64,000 bases of DNA from Dryomyza anilis (GCA_951804985.1 OX638133.1:48705983-48769982), one strand, 5' to 3'. Positions 1-10,724 are shown, counted from the stretch's first letter. Notes: generated by a model not told the origin, from the sequence alone. Made by a program: numbers and translations.

Positions 1-300
1 CACCGGAGATTCGGACGCCCTCTCCTACGTTGACCACCACTGTGTACAGAATTGAACACCTTTTTGCTGGAGCGCTCGACATATCCAAGCCAGCGTAGGC
101 GCTGGATCTTAATGCACCTGACTATGTCAATGTCGGCGTAAAGCTCATACAGCTCGTCGTTCCATCTGATTCTGTACTCGTTTTCAACGCATATCGGGCC
201 ATAGATTTTCCAAAGAATCTTTCTCTCGAATGATCCTAAAGCTCGCTCATCGGTGTTGGCATGCGTGCATGGCTCAGCGCCATAGAGCAGGACTGTAAAC
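1..300 (-). pseudogene. RTE-like retrotransposon, C-terminal RT region (fragment)
   Basis: Reading the minus strand from 300 to 1 gives an open stretch of about 100 codons. It starts with LLYGAEPCTHANTDERALG, continues with FERKILWKIYGP and IQRLRWLGYVER, and ends with RRRGRP. This is the conserved tail that follows the reverse transcriptase in insect RTE/BovB-like non-LTR elements (the RLRWLGHV block). There is no start or stop because the fragment leaves the window at base 1 and is cut at about 300 by unrelated AT-rich DNA. It probably belongs to the same copy as 3809-3863 and 4933-5900, since strand and order agree. About 80 codons between the blocks are missing. The clade assignment is from memory of the family; identity as a non-LTR RT tail is firm. 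Confidence 0.8.
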
Positions 301-828
301 ATAATATATAACTGATAAATCATTTGTAAACAGGGTTCTATTGAGACTTGAACAGTGTTGTAATGAGCTCTGACTTACATTATAATATCAGGGAAACATT
401 TTAATGTTGCCCCAAACAAAATAAATATTTGAAACTAGACATAAACATGTTCAAATTAAAACATTATTTCGAACGACCTGAATATAAATATGTTTCCAGT
501 GAAACATATCAGTTATTTCAGTACAAAAAGTAGTATGTTTGCATAGAAACATATTTAAATATTTTTGGAAAAAAATTGTGAAAATAAAATAAAAATAAAA
601 TGTTGTTTTTTTTTATTTATTTTTATTAAAAATCTTAAAACATGCACAGTGGAAAATTATAATAATAGAATTCATATACAAATTTTGCATTAATAAATAA
701 TTGGTTTAAAACTGCAAGTCCAAGTGACAGCATCAATGAATGCACAATTGCACCAGCAGACGCTAAACCAGACGATCCAGGCTCGCTTTATATTTGGTAC
801 AGTTGATCTCAGTACAGCACATAGCGTA
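301..828. other. AT-rich noncoding stretch between element fragments
   Basis: No gene is seen. The stretch has many short GAAACAT/ATGTTTC words in both orientations (about 395-560), which suggests a decayed inverted-repeat element, but its ends could not be found. It separates the RTE-like tail from the MITE that begins at 829. Confidence 0.5.
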
Positions 829-858
829 CACTAAGAAAACAAGATGTTTATGAGAGTA

Positions 859-1626
859 CACTCTCAGAAATATATTGTCATTTCCGACAATATTGTAACA
901 ATCTCGATGTTCAAAATAGATCTCATAACCACATTGTCAAAATATTGTCGGTTTGGCAATTAGATTGTTATTTTAAAACGTCATTCGATTGTTTGGATAA
1001 CAATCGATATTGTCATTGAATAAAATAAAAAAGTCACACGAATGTTTTTAATTTTTTTTTATTGCAAAAAATGTTTTATGCAAACAAATATTTGGTATAA
1101 TAATGCTGTTCTGCACTAGGAGAGCATATTTTGCAAATCTTTGGCATATTTGGTGGTCATCAAAAATTTAACGCCAATGTGAAAGGCAAAAATTTGGTCT
1201 TGAGAATTCGTGGACATCAGAACATATGCAATTTATATTGCACACATGTGTTATCCTATGACTTCTGCAGCCATCCAGTTTGTACTACCGATAATATTCA
1301 TCTTCGCATCTTCAAGAGGATCTCATTTTCACAACTCATCCTACATCCATAGATGCTATTCCGACCGCTAACCCATTCGGCCAGAACATATTGGTTTTAG
1401 TTGGTGATTCCCATATCTAAACAAAAGGAACAAAGGTCCAATATATATTAAATATTAAAATTGTAAAAATATAACTTACATTTTGTTTGATTTTTATTTT
1501 TTCAAAATAAATAACAAAAATATATGACATATATTTGATGCCAGAAAATAGAGGTGCCACATAATCACTGTATAATGAAATGACAATCACATATTGGTAA
1601 TAAGTAACAATATATTTCTGAGAGTG
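859..1626. mobile_element. CAC(T/G)C-type MITE (TA-flanked) nested in the 829 MITE
   Basis: Positions 857-878 and 1607-1628 form a perfect 22-bp inverted repeat that includes the flanking TA on each side (ends CACTCTCAGAAATATATTGT). The interior has the ACAATATTGTC words also seen in the element at 6783-8615, so the two appear to be one family. Small ORFs inside (1131-1352, 1417-1638) show no recognisable protein. The TA duplication and non-coding body fit a Tc1/mariner-type MITE by inference. Confidence 0.75.
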
Positions 1627-1690
1627 TACCTTTTCCAAATATTCATCAACTATCTTCCTATTTGTAAGATGTTGAATTGATGGTTGCTAT

Positions 1691-2750
1691 GGGATCCGTA
1701 CCATATGTCGAAAAAAAAATGTCGAAACCTTAAAATTTCGAAATTTTAAAAGCCTTAGAACGCCGAAACAATATTTGGCCGAATCAAAAAAATATTTTAG
1801 TGATAGAAAATGACGAAAAATCTTTAAAACTATAAATACACAAACATTTTTTTATAGAATCAAAAAATATCGAAAATTAAAATGCCGAAATATTAAAATG
1901 TTGAAATACAAATTTCGTATCGTTTTGGAGTCATTTCACACTAAATCGCACAGAATTTGCAACTCACACTCTTCGATTTCTATGAAATTTTGGCATCGAG
2001 ATCTGCATAGAACTTTTTTTATATTTTTCCGACCACTATTTTTAGATACACCACTTTTTCCAGAGATACAGTCCCAAGTTTAAAAAATTGTAAAGATCAC
2101 TTTTGTTTGGTGGTTCATATTGAAATATTTCTTTATGCTAAAAACTCCGTTAACATTTCGTTTTAAATTAATAAAACAAATTTTTGGAAAATTTAAGTCT
2201 TCTTAACATGAACATATGACCAATGGTCATTATTCTTGAACTTCAAATTTCATGTCCTTAAAAAAAAGTAATTTAAAAAAATCAAAATTTGTGTTGATTT
2301 ATTATAAGTGTTCGAGCTAAATTCTAAGATGGTATTTTGAAGGCAGTATATCTAAAAAATCTCTGCATGGATCCTAGAGTAGCCAATAATGTGAATTGGT
2401 AGCGGAGATTCAAATTTTTTCTACAACAGAACTCATAAGTATGGTCCCTATGTTTGTTTTTTTGTTAAACCTTTGCCTTTTTATATCTTATCTTCGTATT
2501 TTATTATATATACTAAATATATATTTATTTTGTTACTTTGTTACGTTTTAGTTTTTTCGACATTTTCTATAATTTTTTCGGTAAAAAATGATTTCTCCAT
2601 ATTAAATTTCGACATTTTGTTTTTCAACATTTTAGTTTTCAACATTTTTCATTTCGACATTTTAGTTTTCGACATTTTTGTTTTCTACATTTTTAGGTTT
2701 CGGCATTTTTAGTTTCGATATTTTAAATTTCGACTTATCGTACCAAACCC
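1691..2750. mobile_element. MULE-like terminal-inverted-repeat element, 9-bp target duplication
   Basis: The sequence GGTTGCTAT occurs immediately left (1682-1690) and right (2751-2759). The complete MITE at 60437 shows the empty site with this word once. The ends are imperfect inverted repeats, GGGATCCGTACCATATGTCG against GGGTTTGGTACGATAAGTCG on the other strand, 14 of 20 matching. The arms are rich in TTTCGACATTTT-type words (2600-2740) and their complements (1705-1900), giving a foldback shape. Nine-bp duplications are typical of Mutator-like elements. No transposase is seen, so this would be a non-autonomous copy. Confidence 0.65.
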
Positions 2751-2885
2751 GGTTGCTATACATAATCGTTAATTTGAAAAATGGTTGCTACCAATATTTA
2801 TCGTATTTGACGGATGTTTGACAGATGATTCTCTCAAATACGATCTAAAGAATTTGTAAATAACTTTATATTTAGGGCAGTGATA

Positions 2886-3808
2886 TTATATTATTATTAT
2901 ATATTATTACCGACGCGAACACGTTTTCTCAACGAACAACAAAAGACACGTACGCAGAAAATGCCGATCAACGAATGTCAACTTTATATACAAGAATTCA
3001 TTTTTTGTTTCTTTTCGAACATCACTATGTTTAAAATGACCCTATACATACTTCAAACGACGATAAAAGAGACGTACGTAGCAAATTCTGCTCAACGAGT
3101 GCCAACTTCGTATACAAGAAGAATGTTGCAAGAATACACTTATTTAAATCCAATTTCTTTTTTGTTTGTTTTTAAACATCAATATGTTCAAACGATGGCA
3201 AAAGATGGAGTAGGTAGAAAATGCTGCACAACGTTGCCAACTTCGTCTGTCGATAAATTATCGAATTAAGACGAGCGTTGCGAACATACGTTGTATTTAG
3301 ATTTGATTAGCATTTTCTGTGTTTCGAAACATAGTTTTAACCAAGTAAATTTCCAATAAATAGTTTATGCAAATGCAATTAAAATTTTATGTTGGTATTG
3401 TAACATATTTATGGTAAATTTGACAGATTCGTATTACTTTTTAATTGCATTCAAACATATTCAAATAAATCTTTTCTATCCGTGTGGAGTTGTTTTTAAA
3501 CATCAATATGTTCAAACGATGGCAAAAGATGGAGCAGGTAGAAAATGCTGCACAACGTTGCCAACTTCGTCTGTCGATAAATTATCGAATTAAGACGAGC
3601 GTTGCGAACATACGTTGTATTTAGATTTGATTAGCATTTTCTGTGTTTCAAAACATAGTTTTAACCAAGTAAATTTCCAATAAATAGTTTATGCAAATGC
3701 AATTAAAAATTTTATATTGGTATTGTAACATATTTATGGTAAATTTGACAGATTCGTATTACTTTTTAATTGCATTCAAACATATTCAAATAAATCTTTT
3801 TTATCCGT
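2886..3808. repeat. Tandem repeat: 324-bp unit twice, preceded by degenerate units
   Basis: The block at about 3170-3485 is repeated almost base for base at about 3494-3809, at an offset of 324-325 bp (for example AAACATCAATATGTTC at 3174 and 3498). Upstream, 2930-3125 holds two more diverged units of the CGTACG(C/T)AG...CAACTTCGTATACAAG type. Short ORFs (2880-3269, 3411-3593) end in the same residues because they read through the same repeat; they are not genes. The array abuts the RTE-like fragment at 3809. Confidence 0.8.
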
Positions 3809-3863
3809 GAAGAGCGTAATTGTTGTCCGTTTTCAGATAATCTCCAGGCTGACATTGTTCCTA
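3809..3863 (-). pseudogene. RTE-like retrotransposon, short middle fragment
   Basis: The minus strand here reads NNVSLEII-stop-KRTTITLF, which corresponds to the NNDVSLEIKRRITLA block that lies after the RT domain in RTE-like elements. One stop and a frame change are present. It joins directly, across the TA-flanked MITE at 3864-4930, to the FVYL reading at 4933 onward. The fragment is only about 50 bp, and the assignment depends on that join. Confidence 0.65.
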
Positions 3864-4930
3864 CACACAAAAAAATATCTTGTTGCAAACACAATAATGC
3901 AAACAAATACTTGAAGTGTTTGAAATATTACTTACAATGACCAATTTGAATGATTTGTAGCAAATGCTTCAACTTTTACTATTAAACACATGTATTAGTT
4001 GTACCAAACAATATAAATTTTCTTCTCTTTTGGTGCAAACACTTTTGATTACACAAAAGTGTTTCCCATAAATACTTATAATGCTTCAACGCTGAATCCA
4101 CATTCCACACAGACACATGTACGCATTGAACATATTTTGTGACTTATCATTTATCCATGCAGTTAAAATTTATATTAATTAAACTAAAGACAAGACAACA
4201 TATCAATTTAATTTTCTGAATAACTTCTTCAAGGTCCATGGTTTCCAATGAGTATTACACAAAATCTGCTAAATTGTCTGTCTAAATCGAATGTGAGTTC
4301 TTCACGGAAAATATATGAACATCAATTAAAAAATATGTAAGGCATTTTTTCTATATATTAATGATGTTGATTTTTTTTATTTAATGGGAATCAATATTTA
4401 ACTAAAAGAAACTACATAAAATCAAACAAAAGATATTTAATGCAAAATGTTTAAAAATAATCTCAGCATCGCTCAATGCACGTTACGCGAGGTTTAGTAC
4501 AGCACTACAATTGACACGACGGCTTTCGGCAATGCTCGAGTCGTGGTTATTTTTGCAAATACTTTTGTATTTAAGGCAAACACTTCAATTAATTATTATT
4601 TGAGGCAATTGACAAGTGTTTGTTCCAAACGCTAACTAAAATGTAATATTTACGGCAAACAAATGCAGTATTTACCAGAAAAAATGAATGTGTTTAGGAG
4701 AAACACTAATGGAACACTTATGAAGTGTTTTATGAAAACAATTAAAGTATTTACAACAAATAAATTACTATATGTTACAAATACTGATAATTTAAAGTGT
4801 TTGTAAGAATTAGTTATTATTTATGGCAAAATATATAAAATTAAAAGTATTTACTAGAAACAAAAAGTACTCACTACAAACATTCGATTGTTTGCGGCAA
4901 ATATTTCGTTAACAATCCTTTTTTTGTGTG
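3864..4930. mobile_element. CACACAAAA-family MITE inserted in the RTE-like element
   Basis: The element is bounded by TA at 3862-3863 and 4931-4932, and its ends are CACACAAAAAAA and TTTTTTTGTGTG. The interior is built of many AAGTGTTTG / CAAACACTT words on both strands. Removing the element with one TA closes the RTE-like reading frame as V-Y-L-G-T, which fixes the target site. The 4450-4540 part is less repetitive (a GCTCAATGCACGTTACGCG stretch) but shows no recognised protein. It is related to the element at 39841-41028. Confidence 0.85.
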
Positions 4931-4932
4931 TA

Positions 4933-5900
4933 GGTATACGAAGTCCTTCACAACTTCGAAGTTGTGGTTGTCAATAGTGACGTGTTGTCCAAGACGCCGG
5001 GACCCATTCGACGCAATTCCCTCTCTAAACTGGAGAATGCTGCACTGACTGCCCGTACGCTCTGCCCAATGATGTCGATATCATCAGCGTACCCGAGAAG
5101 CATGGAACTCTTGTTGAAGATACTGCCATTGTGATGGAGTTGTGCAGCTCTTACAATCTTCTCCATTATTTGATTGAAAAAGTCACACGATAGGGAATCG
5201 CCTTGTCTGAAACCTCGTTCGGTATTAAACGTGTCGGTGAGGTTGTTCCCAATTCTCACTCAACGTGTGTCGCTCAGGGTCATCCTCGCAGGTATACCGA
5301 ACTCAGACATGGTGGCGTATAGGCGACTTCTTATCGGACTGTCGAAGGCAGCTTTGTAGTCGACGAAGAGGTGGTGGGTGTTGATCTGTCTCTGTTTGGT
5401 CTTTTCCAGGATTTGGCGCAATGTGAAAATCGGTTCTATGGTGGACTTGCCAGTTCTGAAGCCGCACTGATAAGATCCAATCAGTCTGTTGACGATGAGC
5501 TTCAGTCTTTCACATAATACGCTTGTTAGAACTTTATACGCGATGTTGAGGAGACTTATCCCACGGTAGTTGGCGCGTAACGTGGGATCCCCCTTCTTAA
5601 GGATTGGGCAGAGTATACTGAGATTCCATTCGTAAGGCATGCTTTCTTCTGACCATATTCTACTGATGAGCTGGTGCATGGTCGTTATGAGCTCATCGCC
5701 TCCGGTCTTAAACAACTCAGCATGCAGACCAACCGATCCTGCGGCTTTGTTGTTTTTCATCCTGTTGAGGGCTGTGCAGACCTCTTCACGGTCAGGCGGC
5801 GTTATGTCAACGCCGTCATCAACAACTAGGGTTGTCAAGCTGTCTTCTCTATCAGCGGAATAGTTGTCGTCATCGCCTGCTAGAAGATCGGAGAAGTGCT
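4933..5900 (-). pseudogene. RTE-like retrotransposon, reverse transcriptase core
   Basis: The minus-strand reading from 5838 down contains the RT blocks in order: NNKAAGSVGLHAELFKTGG, WNLSILCPILKKGD, NYRGISLLNIAYKVL, GSYQCGFRTGKST, HHLFVDYKAAFDS, GFRQGDSLSCDFFN, and the catalytic LLGYADDIDIIG at about 5065-5105. A single TGA at about 5260 splits it in two, just after MTLSDTR, where the family has a Cys codon. After RRMG a deletion fuses the frame to the VTIDNHNFEVV block. The catalytic YADD is kept, but the copy cannot encode a full protein. The 5' side stops abruptly at 5901 within the block matching HFSDLLAG. The family match is by motif memory, and the RTE/BovB clade is likely rather than proven. 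Confidence 0.9.
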
Positions 5901-6778
5901 CTCAATGGACATCACTCAACTATAAACCAGAAGTCAAAAGTTTTATTAACATTTTTAAATGAATTTTGTATTCATAAATATTAAAATGTTCTTGTTATTA
6001 TTTTAACAAAATTTCATTTTATTTTTAGGTTGTGATCGAAATGGACGAGTATCATTTTAGCTTTGTGTGCGGACATCGATGAATTTACTTTTCTAATCTT
6101 CTGATTTTGATTATAAAAATAATTTAAATAATAAAGAAAATCAAAAAAGTTGATTCAAAAATCAGTGAATTGATTTTCTCAGAGCAAAATTATACTTAAA
6201 CATTTCGGAAACTGATGAGCTGGTGCATGGTCGTTATGAGCTCATCGCCTCCGTATTATCCATTTTATGTTTAATTTCACACATATTTAATTTTAGAAAT
6301 GCTTAATTTTTACACATTTTATGTTTAAGTTTCACACCAGAATAGAGTAATTTTCCACATTTTAATGTTCAATTTTACACACATGTTGTTGATTCCTTTG
6401 AGATTCAATTTTAAACGCGTGTTTAAAAATGCAACTATAAAGCGAGGAAACAAGTTGCCTCGCTTTATGATCGTAAAATTACATAATTTTTCTTTTGTGC
6501 GAGGTTAGCACAATATCATTCTTGCTGACTGGGAGATTGGTACAAAATCCTACAGCAAGTTTCCGCAACCGAATAATTCGAATAATCACGTTATTGTGCG
6601 TATGGTACACGGTAAAAAAAGGTTGAAATATTTTTTAAACCCTTCTTTGGATTACAAATGATTTCAGTACTTTTATGTCTAATTTTTAAACTTATCAATA
6701 GTTCACACTTAATTTTAAACATTCTTAGATTGCAATTTAATATATTTTTTATATAACATGGAAATGTAATGTTTTAAG
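5901..6778. other. AT-rich intergenic stretch with a 43-bp copy of RT sequence
   Basis: No gene is seen. Bases 6211-6253 are an exact copy of 5662-5704, which lies inside the RT core, and both sit in otherwise unrelated DNA. The remainder has repeated TTTTATGTTTAATTT(C) and CACACAT words (6255-6370). A GCGAGG inverted pair near 6440-6505 may be a small hairpin. Confidence 0.6.
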
Positions 6779-7099
6779 TATACACGCATAGAAATATATT
6801 GTAACAAACCACAATATCGTATTGTTATTTCAAAATTTTATTGTTCACAATACTATTGTGAACACATTGTATTATATTAACAATAGTAAAATCAATTGTT
6901 ATCGAAAATCATATTGTTGTTTTGACAATGTGTTATAATTTTTTATTGACATTCGCTTGGTTGCCAAAAAGTTTTATTGAAAACCAATTATTCGTGCGAA
7001 TCGTCATAAAGGGTAAATTAATTTGTATTAATTTGTTTATATTATAAGTACAAGATTATAAATGATTTTAGCTAAAAAAGAGGCGATATGAACAAAAAT

Positions 7100-7738
7100 A
7101 ACATATTTAAGGATAATCCGCAGGAGACAATACATTTCTGACGCCTGACTACATCATGGAGCCCGGCATCTTCTCACAGCTCAAGCGCTACTTCCAGTCC
7201 GGGGGTTCACCAGAGGAAGTTATTACAATATTCTCGGAGAACTACAAGGCGGTGGCTCAAATGGCAAATCTGCTTGCTGAGTGGCTAATTCTGACTGACG
7301 TTAAAGTGACCGATGTGCAGGCTATGGTAGAGAATCACCTTAAGGACATGATACTCCAGACCTTTGATTCCAAAAAGGCAGATACCATATTCACCGAGAG
7401 ACTGTGAGGCGAGACTGGTTGACGGAGATGATAGATCAAGGAGATCAGATAGAACCGAAGGGCGGCTTCAACATGAAACGCCTGTCGCAGGAGATCACGA
7501 AATACGCGCTTTTGAAGTGAGTTTTTTTTTGTAGTTCACACTCCTATCTCAGTTTAAAACTGCTGTTCTTTGTTTGCAGCAGCAACCAAAATGTCACACC
7601 GTTCACTATGGCTCTGAATGGCTCAGCTGCATATCCGCAGGCCTGCCAGGCATTCACTTCGATGCTGTCGCGTAACACACTGAATCCGGCGGACATCACG
7701 GTCTCTTTCGCAATTACTCAGCAGCCGATCCGGGCATG
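7100..7738 (+). pseudogene. TH1: Captured, rearranged fragment of NELF-D (TH1)
   Basis: NELF-C/D is a subunit of the negative elongation factor that holds RNA polymerase II in promoter-proximal pause. Codons from 7106 read DNPQETI. After a short deletion with stop, 7138-7405 reads [18 protein letters not shown], then [20 protein letters not shown], then [19 protein letters not shown] and KKADTIFTE. These follow the fly TH1 N-terminal half almost residue for residue, as I recall it. A frameshift at about 7400 leads to GE-TGWLTEMID, then roughly 100 codons are deleted, and GGFNMKRLSQEI..KYAL resumes at about 7465. An apparent intron (GTGAG at 7518 to TTTGCAG at 7580) precedes [39 protein letters not shown] and, after a one-base shift, FRNYSAADP. 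It is broken and non-functional. The retained intron means DNA-level capture, not an mRNA copy. Confidence 0.85.
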
Positions 7739-8060
7739 CGAACAAATACTGCATTTAAAAGTCAATCGCTTCATATCGCAGAGCCAACTGCCGCGCTTGG
7801 CCAAGAAGATCACTATTTTTACCTGCATCAAGCTGCTCTACACTGTAGGTGAACGCATTTGCATTAGTACGTTAGTATAAACCTTTTTTTTTAATAAGAA
7901 TTGTTCTTTTAAAACTTCATTTTTCTTTTATTCACATCTTAAAAGTTATCGAAAATAAGCGCTGATGATTCTTTAAAAAGGCGACGGTGGCCAACGTGCT
8001 GCAACACCTCCACATTCGGCAGTACAGCGAGTACACGTATGAAAGAGCTTAGAGCAGACA
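7739..8060 (+). pseudogene. Further exon-like sequence inside the same element, source gene unknown
   Basis: After the TH1 match ends, the reading [20 protein letters not shown], then [15 protein letters not shown], runs to about 7842. A possible donor GTAGGTGAA follows, then an AT-rich stretch, then a possible acceptor (TTTAAAAAG) before 7981. The next block reads ATVANVLQHLHIRQYSEYT and YERA, then a stop. Codon-like composition and the AT-rich gap suggest exon-intron-exon structure. I do not recognise the protein. It may be another captured gene or a part of TH1 I cannot recall. Confidence 0.45.
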
Positions 8061-8619
8061 TATATTGGTAGGTGTTGAATATTCATTATTTATGTGATTC
8101 ATTTTTCTAAATTTCGTTTAGAAATCTATATCATAAACATGTCTCTGGGGGACAGTCTCACCGAGTTGCATTCGTTAGGCATTGCAATAACTGCAACATA
8201 TATACCCGGAACACCATCGAATATTAATTCTGTACAAGCTTTATTATGTATAAGCTGTATTAATTACAATGTTATCTAAAATTAAATGTAAAATGTATAG
8301 TAATCGTTTGAAAATACGTATTAAAAAATCGTTAGAAATTTACATTGGTTTTTCATTACTTTTCTGCAGAAATTGGTTTGTAGGGCATTGTTTTAAAAAA
8401 TTTGAAATTCACATTTTTATTATCAAAATGACAATGGCATTGTTTTTTAATAATGGCAATACTAATTGTAAAAATTCACAATACAATATTCAATTAATAT
8501 TTAATAATTTTATTGTTATTTCCGACAATAATTTCACATTTTCTATAATGGGATCTATTTTGAACATGCCTATTGTTACTTTATTGTGGGATCTAACAAT
8601 ATATTTCTATGCGTGTATA

Positions 8620-9169
8620 AAATAATCCCAGTGATTTAAAAATTTAAATTTAATCCAATTTTATTAAAATTTAAAATCAATAGTTTATTTGTCTGTTTAT
8701 TTAGTATGTTTAAACCATAGAAGTTTAAAAGTTAAAATCAAATAGTTTATACTCAGTTCATTTATTAATTTTAAACCATAAAAGGTTACTTTGTAAACCA
8801 TACTTACTAAATTTAGTTCAAAATTGCAGGTTCGAATATCGGACAGGGCAATTGTTTTTAATTTTTTTTTATTCATTTAGATTTTTTTTTGTAAGTATTA
8901 CTTAAGAATTATAAAAAAATATATTCAAAGATAGATAAATAATAAAGCGACCAACTTTTCTCAAATTAAAAATACTTCAAGCTATTGAAATTAATAACAA
9001 AAAAAAGAAAAAAAAATCAATGTTTATAAAAAAAATAATTAAAACAAAAAATTAGGACCACGTCGGAGATTCGAATCAGCTATACTGGAATAAATTCGTT
9101 TGCCCCATGTTAGTAACATTCACTCGAGTGCTCGCTTTATAATTCAACACGCTTTTGTTAACTGAAATA
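8620..9169. other. AT-rich intergenic DNA
   Basis: No gene is seen. TTTAAACCATA words recur in both orientations (8660-8800), suggesting a decayed MITE around the captured-exon element. Words such as GCAGGTTCGAATAT (8827) resemble a tRNA B box, but no cloverleaf can be built around them. Confidence 0.45.
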
Positions 9170-9171
9170 TA

Positions 9172-9894
9172 CACACAGAAAAATCCTCTTTTGGCATGAG
9201 GTTAATTGAACCAACGTTTCAGTGTTGTAACCGAAATACATTTGTTGTAACCTCATGTCATTAAAATGAACGTACCATTTTTTACTCTAATCGAAATGTT
9301 AGTCCGCGCAACTGCACGTTCGGTTGTATAACCTCATGGTTGCATTTTTCATTCTGCCAAAATTTGACGTTTGTGCATTTGTTACGGCAACTGAGTACGT
9401 TATTGTATCAACAAAATAAATGACAAGCGGCAACCTCATGTCTATCAGCAGTTATGTTGTCAGTTTCTTGCCAAACATTATAGATACATGCAGAAATAAA
9501 TAAACGTAAAAAAATTTCACAAGTGGCAAACAATAGGAAATTCGTTAATTAAGTAAAAATGCGAAATAAATATATGAAAATTAATAAAATAATGAATGAA
9601 TTCAATACAAATTGTTGTTTAGCTAGTTAAAATATAATAAAAATATGTGACCATATGTGGCATTTTAAATAGTTTTTTTATTTTGTTTAATTATGATGAA
9701 ATAAAAAATTAAATGTGTCTGTTTACTGTTTTTATTTTTCAGGGAACAAAAATTAATAGATATATTTTTTTAAATTATGTGCGTGATATATTTACGCTTC
9801 AAAACAACGTATAGAAAAGTTTACATAAATAAGTTTTCTGATAAAAAAATATTCTTAAAATAAAATTTCAATTGGAGGTTTCGACATCCTCATG
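9172..9894 (+). mobile_element. GAGGTT-family MITE, right end lost
   Basis: It starts after TA with CACACAGAAAAATCCTC, then a GGCATGAGGTTAATTGAACC block shared with 38698, 56008-56856 (inverted) and 58863-59050 (inverted). The 9590-9890 part matches the middle of the 38698 copy and ends in TTCAATTGGAGGTTTCGAC, as in the copy at 55639 (opposite strand). The right terminus is absent because unit U1 begins there. No coding capacity. Confidence 0.75.
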
Positions 9895-10097
9895 AGGTTT
9901 TGAGTCTCTCTGCTGCACTTCATCCAAATTTAAGTATGTCATAACATATAAATGCATCCGATCAACATTTCATTTAAAACCGAATTATAAGAAAAATTTG
10001 GTTCACCAACTTATACCAATAATTTGTCACAATATTTACCCCCCACCTTGCGTCATAATTTTTATGCTTTGGCATTAATAATTTTATCACTTTTTAG

Positions 10098-10331
10098 GAA
10101 CTCAAGAAAGCTGAATCATCGGTAGGCCCATTAAAGCAAAACATTAAAAGTAATAACATTAAAATAAAAGCAGCACCCAGTAAAATACCAACAACTAATC
10201 CTACAACGTTAGCAGCAGTACTTCGCCACGAAAATCAACGTAAGCAGTTTTTGGAACTAAAAAGAAAGCATAAATTAGCATCGGCTGACACGACGGATAG
10301 TTCATTATCAGATAAAACATCTTTAATTTAG
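10098..10331 (+). CDS. 3'-terminal coding exon of an unrecognised host gene, copy 1
   Basis: A spliceosomal acceptor (TTTTATCACTTTTTAG, 10082-10097) is followed in phase 0 by 77 codons and a TAG. The protein tail begins ELKKAESSVGPLKQN, passes AAPSKIPTTNPTTLAAVL and KQFLELKRKHKLASADTT, and ends SLSDKTSLI. It is lysine-rich, hydrophilic and probably disordered or helical. Downstream AATAAA-like signals (for example 10661) fit a 3' UTR. The same exon with the same acceptor occurs at 14375 and 20490, all open. I do not recognise the gene and no upstream exon is visible in the window, so each copy may be a pseudo-exon carried by segmental duplication or the real end of a gene lying farther away. 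Confidence 0.5.
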   Translation, partial: ELKKAESSVGPLKQNIKSNNIKIKAAPSKIPTTNPTTLAAVLRHENQRKQFLELKRKHKLASADTTDSSLSDKTSLI

Positions 10332-10724
10332 GAGCATGCTGAATATTTGCAAGAAATAATTGTGTTTTCACGTAAACATCTAAAATTGTATGTTTTGTCG
10401 TTTATATAGTTAAAGGTTAACAAATACTTATTGACCTAAAATCAAATATAAAATAATAATTTTTTTTAATTAACTTTGAAAAAATTATTACTATCATTTA
10501 ATTAAACAAATATGATTGTGAATGCATTTTTGACTGATTACACATACACTAATAAAACTTGTTAACATTTTAAAATTATCTTTATAAAGAAATTATTTTT
10601 TTATTTTGAAACAGTTATAACATTATGTAATGTGAATAAATTGAAATTTTCTCTAAATTAAATAAAGTAGTGTCCAAAATAATAAATATAATAAATCCAA
10701 TGTATACTTTTAATGAAATTCTAA

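Larger units (their letters stand above)
829..2885 (+). mobile_element. CACTAAG-family MITE, internally deleted copy with two nested insertions
   Basis: The left end, CACTAAGAAAACAAGATG after a TA, matches the left end of the complete copy at 59761. The segments 1629-1690 and 2751-2880 match the right half of that copy (about 60390-60590). Compared with 59761-60608, this copy lost about 600 bp between two AGTA words and then received two insertions, at 859-1626 and 1691-2750. Its terminal inverted repeat on the right is missing, so the right edge near 2885 is approximate. It has no coding capacity. Confidence 0.7.
6783..8615 (+). mobile_element. TA-flanked inverted-repeat element carrying captured host exons
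   Basis: Positions 6779-6802 and 8596-8619 are a perfect 24-bp inverted repeat (TATA, then CACGCATAG...). The termini resemble the MITE at 859-1626 (CACTCTCAG, then AAATATATTGT in both). The subterminal regions 6800-6960 and 8400-8595 are ACAATATTG-rich, as in that MITE. The central portion, 7100-8065, is quite different: higher GC, exon-like, and with a spliceosomal-looking intron. That part is host gene sequence (see the next two entries). No transposase is visible, so the element would have moved in trans. Confidence 0.8.

Noticed and set aside
2880..3593. Two related ORFs sharing a C-terminus
   Set aside because: Both read through the 324-bp tandem repeat. The shared end is repeat DNA, with no protein family match.
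8827..8850. tRNA B box near a TTCGAAT word
   Set aside because: No A box at the right spacing and no cloverleaf.
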